The notes below the pieces were generated by a model. The model was not told the origin of the DNA, ran no database searches, and saw only the letters and a program-made list of their open reading frames with translations. The translations under genes were made by a program, and so were the position numbers. Shown one piece after another: positions 1 through 5,036 of a stretch of 5,309 nucleotides of DNA; within the stretch, counting starts at the first letter, position 1, and every line of letters starts with the position of its first letter. Origin of the DNA: Clostridium sp. (lineage in GTDB: Bacteria > Bacillota > Clostridia > Clostridiales > Clostridiaceae); assembly GCA_003539755.1 (NCBI GenBank), contig DPOH01000069.1, positions 1-5,309 of the forward strand, in the 5' to 3' direction.

Positions 1-16
1 TGCTTAGGAAACTCGA

Positions 17-68
17 CTCACAGAGTAAGTTCAGTTAACTAAATCAAAGATTCTCATAGAGAAAGTTC
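17..68. repeat. 52-bp direct repeat, copy 1
   Basis: Matches 171-222 at 50 of 52 positions, offset by 154 bp; the differences are at 38 and 57. It starts CTCACAGAGTAAGTTCAGTT and ends AGAGAAAGTTC. Here it follows the GGAAACTCGA module directly. Confidence 0.9.
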
Positions 69-122
69 GGCTATCTAAATGTAAAATTCTCATAGAGAAA
101 GTTCCACTAACCAAATGTAAAA
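51..122. repeat. Tandem pair of 36-bp units
   Basis: Two head-to-tail 36-bp units, 51-86 and 87-122, both begin TTCTCATAGAGAAAGTTC and end AAATGTAAAA; they differ mainly in the short central stretch. A third, more diverged unit lies at 205-240. No unique spacers separate the units, so this is tandem duplication and not a CRISPR array. Confidence 0.85.
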
Positions 123-170
123 TTTGGACTCTCTGCATGGGAAACTCGACTCACATTCGTTCGCTGAGTA
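111..170. repeat. 60-bp direct repeat, copy 1
   Basis: This segment matches 282-341 at 59 of 60 positions; the only difference is G versus A in the loop of the CCAAAT hairpin. It contains the CCAAAT/ATTTGG palindrome, the CTCTGCATGG linker, the GGAAACTCGACTCACA module and a TTCGTTCGCTGAGTA end. The near-identity implies a recent duplication or gene conversion. Confidence 0.95.
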
Positions 171-222
171 CTCACAGAGTAAGTTCAGTTACCTAAATCA
201 AAGATTCTCAAAGAGAAAGTTC
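171..222. repeat. 52-bp direct repeat, copy 2
   Basis: Second copy of 17-68. It is joined to the end of the 60-bp repeat (111-170) at the sequence GAGTACTCACAGAGT, so both forms of the ACTCACA...GAGT element stand in tandem at this one place. Confidence 0.9.
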
Positions 223-268
223 TGTTATCCAAATATGAAATTTGGAACATCACTTTTAGAACTTCACT

Positions 269-304
269 TAAGTTCGAGTGACCAAATATAAAATTTGGAC
301 TCTC
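269..304. repeat. 36-bp direct repeat, copy 1
   Basis: Identical over 36 bp to 340-375, offset by 71 bp. It contains AGTTCGAGTGACC, the hairpin loop ATAAA and ATTTGGACTCTC. Confidence 0.95.
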
Positions 305-341
305 TGCATGGGAAACTCGACTCACATTCGTTCGCTGAGTA
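282..341. repeat. 60-bp direct repeat, copy 2
   Basis: Second copy of the 60-bp repeat at 111-170, offset by 171 bp with one mismatch. Its right end is followed by AAGTTCGAGTGACC, whereas the first copy continues into ACTCACAGAGTAAGTTC, so the two copies sit in different module contexts. Confidence 0.95.
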
Positions 342-375
342 AGTTCGAGTGACCAAATATAAAATTTGGACTCTC
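340..375. repeat. 36-bp direct repeat, copy 2, reaching a stop codon
   Basis: Identical to 269-304. Its last two bases (374-375) form the GA of the TGA stop codon of the minus-strand secreted-protein gene, so the repeat boundary and the end of that gene coincide. Confidence 0.95.
347..375 (-). terminator. Repeat-derived hairpin at the 3' end of the secreted-protein gene
   Basis: The arms 347-358 and 364-375 pair at 10 of 12 positions around the 5-nt loop ATAAA, with CCAAAT/ATTTGG as the perfect inner stem. The hairpin begins within the stop codon of the gene at 374-964 and may end or stabilise its transcript. There is no clear U-tract after it on the minus strand, so classical intrinsic termination is uncertain. 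The same fold is present at 276-304. Confidence 0.4.
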
Positions 376-964
376 ACTTATATGGATACTCCTTAACAAC
401 ACAGCCATTATCATCATATTCTCTAATTGTTTCCCCAGCTTGATGTGCAGTGTTAAACACAGTTCCATCATCTGCTACAAAGTGTTCCCCACCTTCACCA
501 AAAATCACTAAAGCACCATTTATATCAGGTGCATCCCAGCCATTTAAATATAACTTTTTCAAGTTCTGATTTTTTAATATGGTAATAGTTCCTCCATCAT
601 TCCCAAATGTATCAATGAATTGTTTGTATGGAACAACATTTCTAATTCTCTGAATTTCATAAGGAATATCATCGGTCCATGCCCCATCACTATTTACATA
701 ATATCCATCAATAAAAGTATCATGGGCCATAAAACCATTTGAAGGATATAAGTAATACCATGCTCCATTTACATACTGCCAATTGAAAACCTTCTGCCCT
801 CCAAAATAACATACCCATTGCAATTCTCCACAATCTTCTACCTGTCCCCATGTATAATATAAATCACCAGTATATGCTTCTGCTTTTTGTCCTGGCAGAG
901 CAAATGCTTGTACAGCGAATACTGATGTAACTAACAATGCACTTATTAATATTTTTTTCAACAT
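374..964 (-). CDS. Small secreted protein with cell-wall-binding-like repeats
   Basis: This is a predicted exported protein of about 196 residues. The N-terminus (MLKKILIS, then a hydrophobic run) is a Sec signal peptide, with likely signal peptidase I sites after AFA (about residue 22) or AEA (about 30). Residues about 65-97 contain GAWYYL and a following DGYYVNSDGAW, which resemble the aromatic CW_binding/choline-binding repeats of Gram-positive surface proteins; only about one and a half repeats are present. The rest (about 100-196) I do not recognise; it has the Gly-rich stretch FGEGGEHF and one Cys near the end. The SD GAGGTG (968-973) lies 3 nt before the ATG at 964 and 6 nt before a TTG at 961, so translation may start at the TTG (MKKILIS); a GTG at 970 has no SD. 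The gene is monocistronic and its stop codon overlaps the repeat cluster. Export and wall association are inferred; no catalytic motif is visible. Confidence 0.85.
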   Translation of the reverse strand: MLKKILISALLVTSVFAVQAFALPGQKAEAYTGDLYYTWGQVEDCGELQWVCYFGGQKVFNWQYVNGAWYYLYPSNGFMAHDTFIDGYYVNSDGAWTDDIPYEIQRIRNVVPYKQFIDTFGNDGGTITILKNQNLKKLYLNGWDAPDINGALVIFGEGGEHFVADDGTVFNTAHQAGETIREYDDNGCVVKEYPYK

Positions 965-998
965 CTCCACCTCATTTTACATTAATTTATATATTAAT

Positions 999-1027
999 AT
1001 TCAGAGATGTCCTCATATATGTGTCAA
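999..1027 (-). promoter_or_regulatory. Weak candidate promoter of the secreted-protein gene
   Basis: A perfect TTGACA -35 box (1022-1027) lies 17 nt from CTGAAT (999-1004), a poor -10 box. An inverted repeat ACATAA-6 nt-TTATGT (1029-1046) lies just upstream of the -35 box, where an activator or repressor could bind. The weak -10 box would fit an activator-dependent promoter or use of another sigma factor. Confidence 0.25.
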
Positions 1028-1100
1028 AACATAAAAAATATTATGTATATTTTTATTATCAAAGCCGTTTTTAAATGAAAAATATACACCCTTAATTTAC

Positions 1101-1120
1101 CGTTGCCACTCTTGGCAACG
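1101..1120. promoter_or_regulatory. Perfect 7-bp inverted repeat, candidate operator or RNA hairpin
   Basis: CGTTGCC and GGCAACG pair perfectly around the 6-nt loop ACTCTT. It is the most GC-rich short element in an otherwise A/T-only intergenic region. It lacks a following T-run on either strand, so it is not a standard terminator by itself. It lies between the terminator at 1124-1162 and the upstream region of the secreted-protein gene, so it could be an operator for that gene or part of a compound 3' structure of the GPP34 transcript. Confidence 0.5.
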
Positions 1121-1123
1121 CAG

Positions 1124-1162
1124 AAAAACCACAAGTATACAAAATACATACTTATGGTTTTT
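1124..1162. terminator. Bidirectional intrinsic terminator
   Basis: AAAAACCA (1124-1131) pairs with TGGTTTTT (1155-1162); after one C-A mismatch, AAGTAT (1133-1138) pairs with ATACTT (1148-1153), leaving a loop of about 9 nt. Read on the minus strand, the stem ends in a T-run 29 nt after the GPP34 stop codon, the right place to end that transcript. The symmetric A and T tracts allow it to work in both directions. The stem has few G-C pairs. Confidence 0.65.
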
Positions 1163-1190
1163 AATCTAATTCTTCATAGATATATTCCTA

Positions 1191-1868
1191 TTAATGTACT
1201 GATGAAGCTGTAATTGCAGCCATCATTACTGCTTGAATTTCATCAACAACAGACTGTAATTCTTTTATGCCTTCTACTGTACCATTCTTCTTCATTTCTT
1301 TGAGCTTTTTACTTATTATTTTCTTCTCATCTCTTGATAAATCCTTCTTTAAAAGCTCACATCCATTAATTAATGCAGTTAAACTTACACATTCTTTAGT
1401 TAATGTTCCATCTTCTAAAAATTGCTTTCTTATTTCATTTTTAATTGAATTAACTATCTCTTCACTGGCAGCATATCTTACTTTCTCTTTGAATATTCCC
1501 TGTTCTCTTGTAACATTTAAAACTCCTTGTTTCTCAAGTGATTCAACTGCACCATTTAATATATTCTTTGCTGACTGAGTAGAAAATCCAGCTCCATATG
1601 TTTCTAGCCATTTTTTAAGCTTCTTAGGCTTACTATCTTGAATTTCTTTATAAACTTCTTTTAAATAATCTTTATCTGTATTGAGTTCACTCTTTATAAC
1701 TACCTTTTTTTCATCATTTAATGATATTGCATCCTCCAAAAATAACTCCATAAATGCTGATGCTCCAATAGATGCTATATAACTTCCATCAAAAAATAAG
1801 AATCTACTGCTTTTTTCTTTATCTAAAATACATAATACTAATTTTTCTACAACATTTAAATTTACCAT
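1191..1868 (-). CDS. GPP34 (GOLPH3/VPS74-like) family protein
   Basis: This 225-residue protein fits the bacterial GPP34 family (PF05719) over its full length. Family-like elements are LVLCILDKEKS (residues 10-20), the helix IGASAFMELFLEDAISL (34-50) followed by a short strand, the KKWLE segment (85-89), LEKQGVLNV (111-119) followed by a wing-like FKEKVRY (126-132), and the Ala-rich final helix VDEIQAVMMAAITA (208-221). In eukaryotes the family binds phosphatidylinositol-4-phosphate and retains Golgi glycosyltransferases; the role of bacterial members is not settled, and I infer only a possible cytoplasmic, membrane-associated job. ATG start with AGAGGAAAG upstream. The gene has its own candidate promoter and terminator, so it looks like an independent unit and not part of the phage operon. 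It is not recognised as a normal phage gene and may be host DNA flanking the prophage or a cargo gene. Confidence 0.85.
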   Translation of the reverse strand: MVNLNVVEKLVLCILDKEKSSRFLFFDGSYIASIGASAFMELFLEDAISLNDEKKVVIKSELNTDKDYLKEVYKEIQDSKPKKLKKWLETYGAGFSTQSAKNILNGAVESLEKQGVLNVTREQGIFKEKVRYAASEEIVNSIKNEIRKQFLEDGTLTKECVSLTALINGCELLKKDLSRDEKKIISKKLKEMKKNGTVEGIKELQSVVDEIQAVMMAAITASSVH

Positions 1869-1917
1869 AATAACTTTCCTCTTTCTATTAACTGTTTTTT
1901 TCGTTTACTATGGTTAA

Positions 1918-1946
1918 ATTATATTGTATATTATGGCACTTTTCTA
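1918..1946 (-). promoter_or_regulatory. Candidate sigma-A promoter of the GPP34 gene
   Basis: A perfect TATAAT (1918-1923) is preceded, with a 17-nt spacer, by TAGAAA (1941-1946, 4 of 6 matches to TTGACA). The predicted start near 1911 gives a leader of about 43 nt before the ATG at 1868. Confidence 0.5.
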
Positions 1947-1961
1947 TATTTTTTCCTTACA

Positions 1962-1987
1962 CTTATCTTTCATATTTGTAAGATAAG
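1962..1987. promoter_or_regulatory. 8-bp inverted repeat between the antirepressor and GPP34 genes
   Basis: CTTATCTT (1962-1969) and AAGATAAG (1980-1987) pair perfectly around 10 nt. It lies 39 nt past the antirepressor stop codon and 16 nt upstream of the GPP34 -35 box. It may end the phage operon transcript, although no T-run follows on the minus strand, or it may be an operator for the GPP34 promoter. The sequence does not decide between these. Confidence 0.45.
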
Positions 1988-2025
1988 ATTAATAATTTTA
2001 AAATACGTTAAACATATATCTATAA

Positions 2026-2802
2026 TTACTCAACATTTGCTCCAGTAATCATAAGCTCTATTTCCCTGCTTGGTACCCAGTTCATAAGCATCTCTATTGC
2101 TTTATCATAATTCTTAACAGAAGTATTTCTATATGAATTTACATTAAGCTTTCTCTTATAATCATTCCATATACTTGCATATACCTTCTTGCTCAATTCC
2201 TTATATGCAGGAGTTCCCTTCCCCCCTAATACTTCAATAACCTTTTTATTTACAAGCTGTCTTATTTCCTCCTGTTGGCTGTAATCTATTGTTGTATTAT
2301 TTTCAATCTTTGTGACTCTATCATTCATCTCCATAGTACGCCTGTCAATGCAGAATATAGCCTGAAGCTCTGGAGAAAGATATACACCATTTGATTGTTC
2401 TGAATTATCTGAGTCTGCTGACTGACTTGAATAAGATGATGTTCTGCTTTTATATTCTCCTGTTCTTCTTATTTCAGGTATTATTTCAACAGCAATCCAT
2501 CTCTGAAAATTCTGTGCTGCTTCATTTGCCGCTTTCATTGCAAGAAGATAAAATAAGCTTTCCGGAATATAATCATCCTTTTGAATTTCTTCATTAACCC
2601 CAAAACTTCTAACATAAGCATTGAATGTTCTCCATCTTACATATTTTTTCCCGTTCTTTTCTTCATACCATCCTAGTCCTATAGCTGCATCTTCTGCATT
2701 AATTGATATTCTTCCATCCTCATTAAGTATTGTTTTAACCTGTCCAAATTCTTCTGAAGTAAAGATTTCTGCCTTATTGCTTCTAAATATTAAATTACTC
2801 AT
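2026..2802 (-). CDS. Phage antirepressor, Bro-N plus ORF6C domains
   Basis: The 258-residue protein has the two-domain build of phage antirepressors. A Bro-N domain (about residues 10-118) includes EEFGQVKTI, the DAAIGLGW helix, YVRWRTFNAYVR and YLLAMKAANEAAQNFQRW followed by IIPEIRRTG. A Ser-rich linker (119-138) and a short helix lead to an ORF6C domain (about 172-246) with YKELSKKVYASIWNDYKR and NYDKAIEMLMNW. Such proteins bind DNA or the phage repressor and relieve repression of lytic genes. I chose the ATG at 2802 (MSNLIF); a GTG at 2814 directly abuts the AGGGAG sequence and is a poor start, although the 11 nt from AGGGAG to the ATG is also loose. It is the last gene of the early operon, 60 nt after the AbrB gene. 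With a LexA box at the operon head it may link DNA damage to induction. Confidence 0.9.
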   Translation of the reverse strand: MSNLIFRSNKAEIFTSEEFGQVKTILNEDGRISINAEDAAIGLGWYEEKNGKKYVRWRTFNAYVRSFGVNEEIQKDDYIPESLFYLLAMKAANEAAQNFQRWIAVEIIPEIRRTGEYKSRTSSYSSQSADSDNSEQSNGVYLSPELQAIFCIDRRTMEMNDRVTKIENNTTIDYSQQEEIRQLVNKKVIEVLGGKGTPAYKELSKKVYASIWNDYKRKLNVNSYRNTSVKNYDKAIEMLMNWVPSREIELMITGANVE

Positions 2803-2843
2803 TCTGTATCCCACTCCCTATACCTAATTTTGAATATATTATA

Positions 2844-2864
2844 AGTAAAATCTTTTGATTTACT
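2844..2864 (-). other. Small hairpin at the end of the AbrB gene
   Basis: AGTAAA (2844-2849) pairs with TTTACT (2859-2864), and TC with GA further in, around TTTT with one bulged A. It overlaps the TAG stop of the AbrB gene. A TATAAT-like sequence follows on the minus strand but has no good -35 partner. It could affect transcript stability between the AbrB and antirepressor genes; termination is unlikely because the downstream gene appears to lie in the same operon. Confidence 0.25.
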
Positions 2865-3108
2865 ATACTCGTCTCTCCATTTCTTTCACACATTTTTTGC
2901 AGATATATACATCCTTATATTCAATAAGATTATTTTCACTTCCACATAAGAAACAGTTGTCTGCAGCCTTTTTTATAACAACAGTATTATTATCTTTAAT
3001 AATTCTTACCTTATCACCATTCATAACCTTTAGTACTTTTCTCATTTCTTTTGGAATAACAATTCTCCCCATGTTATCTAAATTCCTTATAATTCCCTCA
3101 TCATTCAA
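2863..3108 (-). CDS. AbrB-family transcriptional regulator with C-terminal zinc-binding tail
   Basis: This 81-residue protein begins with a SpoVT/AbrB swapped-hairpin DNA-binding domain (about residues 4-47): GIIRNLDNMGRIVIPKEMRK, then the LKVMNGDKVRI and NNTVVIKK strands. The GRIVIPKEMR stretch is the family signature. The tail carries two cysteine pairs, CFLC (52-55) and CKKC (70-73), a likely zinc ribbon in place of the usual AbrB multimerisation domain. The start is a TTG; AAGGGGG (3116-3122) lies 7 nt upstream and no in-frame ATG is available before the domain. It is a dimeric DNA-binding protein by family; its target here is unknown. It lies 35 nt after the helicase-loader gene, in the same operon, and probably tunes phage or host transition-state genes. 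Confidence 0.9.
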   Translation of the reverse strand: MNDEGIIRNLDNMGRIVIPKEMRKVLKVMNGDKVRIIKDNNTVVIKKAADNCFLCGSENNLIEYKDVYICKKCVKEMERRV

Positions 3109-3115
3109 ATTACTT

Positions 3116-3122
3116 CCCCCTT
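3116..3122 (-). promoter_or_regulatory. Ribosome binding site fixing a TTG start
   Basis: AAGGGGG with a 7-nt spacer to the TTG at 3108. It supports the non-ATG start of the AbrB-type gene. Confidence 0.65.
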
Positions 3123-3143
3123 TTTAATTTTAATCTCTACTTC

Positions 3144-3947
3144 TTATTTCCTAAGCCTGTAATTAATGTGCTTGTCTTTTTCAATTTCAACAAAATAATC
3201 TTTACACATTTCAAAAATCCTAGAGCCTATCCCCTGATCAAATTCAAGCAGTCTTTCAACTGTAAATTCACTGCTCACAATAATAGGCAGAAAATTTAGA
3301 TACCTGTAATTTATAATTTCAAAGATTATATTAATATCACTTTCATTTACCCTGCCCTTAAATAGATCATCTATCAGAAGCACTTCACATTTCTGCAGTC
3401 TGGATATACTCTTGCTGTAATACTCTTCATTAAGTATGTTTTGTTTTATCCTTGTAATTGTGTCTCTATATGGCATATATACAACCTTTATATTACGTTT
3501 TATCATATTTACTGCTATTGCCATACTTAAATGACTTTTTCCACAGCCAACCTGTCCACATAGCATTACACTGTTTTTTCTCGACTTCCTTATATTATCA
3601 AATTCATTAATATATGATAAAGCAGTATCCTTCATCTTTGCTGAAACATCGTTATATGCATTAAAGTTCCTAAAAGTACAGTTAATCATTTCAGGGTTTA
3701 TGCCACAGACCTTCCACTGATTCTTCACCTTATCTCTTTTCCTACATTCACACTCTACTGCTAAAGGCTGGCCACGTTCTCTCGCTTCTAATATCCAACC
3801 TGTATCCCTACATAATCTGCATTTATATGACATTTCTCTCATATTCCTTTCGTTTATCATCTGAAAGTTTTTTCCTCTCTCTAGGTCTGATTCCTTCAAA
3901 TTCTCCTGAACTCTTTCCAATATCCTTGATAATGCCCCTTGTACCAT
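3144..3947 (-). CDS. dnaC: DnaC/DnaI-type replicative helicase loader (AAA+ ATPase)
   Basis: The 267-residue product loads the replicative helicase onto phage DNA. After a helical N-terminus, a zinc-binding module has C43-x2-C46 (CRLCRDTGW) and C66-x-C68 (CEC). The AAA+ core has Walker A GQVGCGKS (131-138), Walker B VLLIDD (189-194), a sensor-1-like IIVSSE (222-227) and the GIGSRI stretch (239-244) whose Arg is the likely arginine finger. Length and order fit phage DnaC-like proteins. The start is the ATG at 3947, with GGAGG 8 nt upstream; a TTG at 3962 lies before that SD and is unlikely. The first 125 nt lie inside the end of the replisome organizer gene in another frame, suggesting translational coupling. 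The symbol follows common phage annotation and implies function, not close homology to Escherichia coli DnaC. Confidence 0.93.
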   Translation of the reverse strand: MVQGALSRILERVQENLKESDLERGKNFQMINERNMREMSYKCRLCRDTGWILEARERGQPLAVECECRKRDKVKNQWKVCGINPEMINCTFRNFNAYNDVSAKMKDTALSYINEFDNIRKSRKNSVMLCGQVGCGKSHLSMAIAVNMIKRNIKVVYMPYRDTITRIKQNILNEEYYSKSISRLQKCEVLLIDDLFKGRVNESDINIIFEIINYRYLNFLPIIVSSEFTVERLLEFDQGIGSRIFEMCKDYFVEIEKDKHINYRLRK

Positions 3948-4995
3948 ATGATTCGCCTCCAACAGTATCTACTTTATTATTTTTTTCCTGACCACACATA
4001 CGTCTATTTTTAGTATTTAAATTATTATCTGCTTCATTACTCTCTGGATACCCTTCTCTTCTCCAGTTCTTCAAAATGCCATTAATATACGCCATATTTA
4101 TCTTTCCGCATTCTATTGATTTATCTATTGCCTGTTTCACATATTCCTTTCCATGGTCATGAACAGCAAGATTCAATGCACCTATATCAAGTACTCCGAT
4201 TTTCCCAATTATTTTTTCACAGTAAACAGCTAGTTCTACACCATCACTGGTAGATTCAGATTCATCAACATCAAAAATTACTTTTTTATCATCCTGTGAA
4301 TGTGAGAGACATTTACTTTCTCTCTTCTTATTTTTACTATTCTTATTATTCTTTTCTATTCTATTATGTTGCGTTGCAGTAACGTTACCATCATTCTGCA
4401 TACGAAAACTATCATGCATATCATCAATTTTAACTTTTTCATCATCTACAATTATTTTATCTTCATTATTAGTAAGTGCTAGTTCCTTACTTGTACCTGA
4501 CACCTTTTCTATCTCATCATTTTCCATACTAGAAGCTTCATCATCAGCAGTACTCTTTTCAGTGTTTAAAGAATCATCTTTTTCCTCTTCTGCTTTTCTT
4601 TTTTCTTCACGCTTTCTTTCTCTGTACCTTGCAACTCTTTCATTTGTCTGTTTTCTTATCTTTTCAAGGCCCTCTATGTTCTGATGCTTCTCCCAATTCT
4701 TTATACGATATATTTCTTCCTCAGTTTTTTCTATCATTTCAAGATTTATAAGCACATCATATGCCTTTTTAACCTCTTCCTCATTTCTTCTAAATACAAT
4801 AGCAAGATTTTTTAATGAATAAGGCATATTTTCACTAATATAAAGACAGCCTCCCATATTACATTCACCAGCTAAAAGAACAGAACTGGTCCATATATAA
4901 TAAATTAAATCACTGTTTTCCATAGAATCAATTATAAGAAGCTTAGGATGCCTAAACATATATACATTCATCTTAATCCACTTTGTCTCTGCCAA
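3823..4995 (-). CDS. Phage replisome organizer (phage_rep_org N-terminal and DnaD/DnaB_2-like domains)
   Basis: This 390-residue protein would bind the phage origin and recruit the helicase loader. The N-terminus (about 1-125) fits the phage replisome organizer domain: AETKWIKMNVYMF, IDSMENSDLIYYIW, a GGCLYISENMPYS strand and LAIVFRR, a winged-helix type fold. A highly charged, Asn/Asp/Ser/Lys-rich linker (about 127-248) follows; it is low complexity and probably disordered. Residues about 252-316 form a DnaD-like domain ending YINGILKNWRREGY, the family signature. A basic tail (345-390, ending KEYERNVI) is encoded in the region shared with dnaC. The TTG at 4995 gives MAETKW, the expected N-terminus, with GGGAG 10 nt upstream; a GTG at 5004 is only 1 nt from that SD. 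Partner of the helicase loader directly downstream. Confidence 0.9.
   Translation of the reverse strand: MAETKWIKMNVYMFRHPKLLIIDSMENSDLIYYIWTSSVLLAGECNMGGCLYISENMPYSLKNLAIVFRRNEEEVKKAYDVLINLEMIEKTEEEIYRIKNWEKHQNIEGLEKIRKQTNERVARYRERKREEKRKAEEEKDDSLNTEKSTADDEASSMENDEIEKVSGTSKELALTNNEDKIIVDDEKVKIDDMHDSFRMQNDGNVTATQHNRIEKNNKNSKNKKRESKCLSHSQDDKKVIFDVDESESTSDGVELAVYCEKIIGKIGVLDIGALNLAVHDHGKEYVKQAIDKSIECGKINMAYINGILKNWRREGYPESNEADNNLNTKNRRMCGQEKNNKVDTVGGESYGTRGIIKDIGKSSGEFEGIRPRERKKLSDDKRKEYERNVI
3956..3960 (-). promoter_or_regulatory. Ribosome binding site inside the upstream gene, fixing the dnaC start
   Basis: GGAGG lies 8 nt before the ATG at 3947. In the overlapping frame it forms part of the Val-Gly-Gly codons of the replisome organizer. 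It is the best SD near this junction and the reason for choosing the ATG at 3947. Confidence 0.8.
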
Positions 4996-5005
4996 TTTTC
5001 TCACA

Positions 5006-5010
5006 CTCCC
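5006..5010 (-). promoter_or_regulatory. Ribosome binding site of the replisome organizer
   Basis: GGGAG lies 10 nt before the TTG at 4995 and 1 nt before the alternative GTG at 5004. The spacing argues for the TTG, although it is a little long. An AGGAG at 5034-5038 lies too far upstream to serve either start. Confidence 0.5.
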
Positions 5011-5036
5011 AATAATAATATTCCCTAAAATTACTC

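Larger units (their letters stand above)
7..375. repeat. Mosaic intergenic repeat cluster, no gene
   Basis: This gene-free stretch is built almost entirely from a few modules used several times. A 16-bp module GGAAACTCGACTCACA occurs at 7-22, 140-155 and 311-326. A family of about 36-bp units with core AGAGAAAGTTC followed by a variable stretch and an AAAT-rich end occurs at 51-86, 87-122 and 205-240, with diverged relatives at 16-50 and 170-204. A small palindrome CCAAAT-5 nt-ATTTGG occurs at 111-127, 229-245, 282-298 and 353-369. I see no ORF with a ribosome binding site. The modular, hairpin-rich and partly degenerate structure is typical of dispersed intergenic repeats, but whether it is dispersed in this genome cannot be judged from one window. 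Confidence 0.85.

Noticed and set aside
7..375. CRISPR array
   Set aside because: The repeated units are of mixed length, partly tandem without unique spacers, and related to each other throughout; no cas genes are nearby.
1267..1578. Plus-strand ORF of about 100 codons
   Set aside because: It lies wholly antisense to the GPP34 gene, has a Phe/Ser/Leu-rich composition typical of the reverse of Lys/Glu-rich coding, and no recognisable domain.
2026..2814. GTG start at 2814 for the antirepressor
   Set aside because: The SD-like AGGGAG overlaps the codon, leaving no spacer; the ATG at 2802 gives a family-typical start MSNLIF.
2837..2842. Internal promoter for the antirepressor at a TATAAT-like site
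   Set aside because: The sequence 17 nt upstream (TAGTAA) matches only 3 of 6 positions of TTGACA and includes the AbrB stop codon; kept only as a possible refutation of the single-operon model.
2391..3127. Three short plus-strand ORFs (2391-2597, 2621-2827, 2855-3127)
   Set aside because: They are antisense to the antirepressor and AbrB genes, which have clear domains; the predicted peptides are low-complexity and lack homology cues.
3948..3962. TTG start at 3962 for the helicase loader
   Set aside because: It precedes the strong GGAGG, which is correctly spaced for the ATG at 3947.
3823..3962. Frameshift fusing or breaking the replisome organizer and helicase loader
   Set aside because: Each protein is complete by its domain content, and the loader has its own SD and start, so an overlap explains the data without a sequencing or mutational frameshift.
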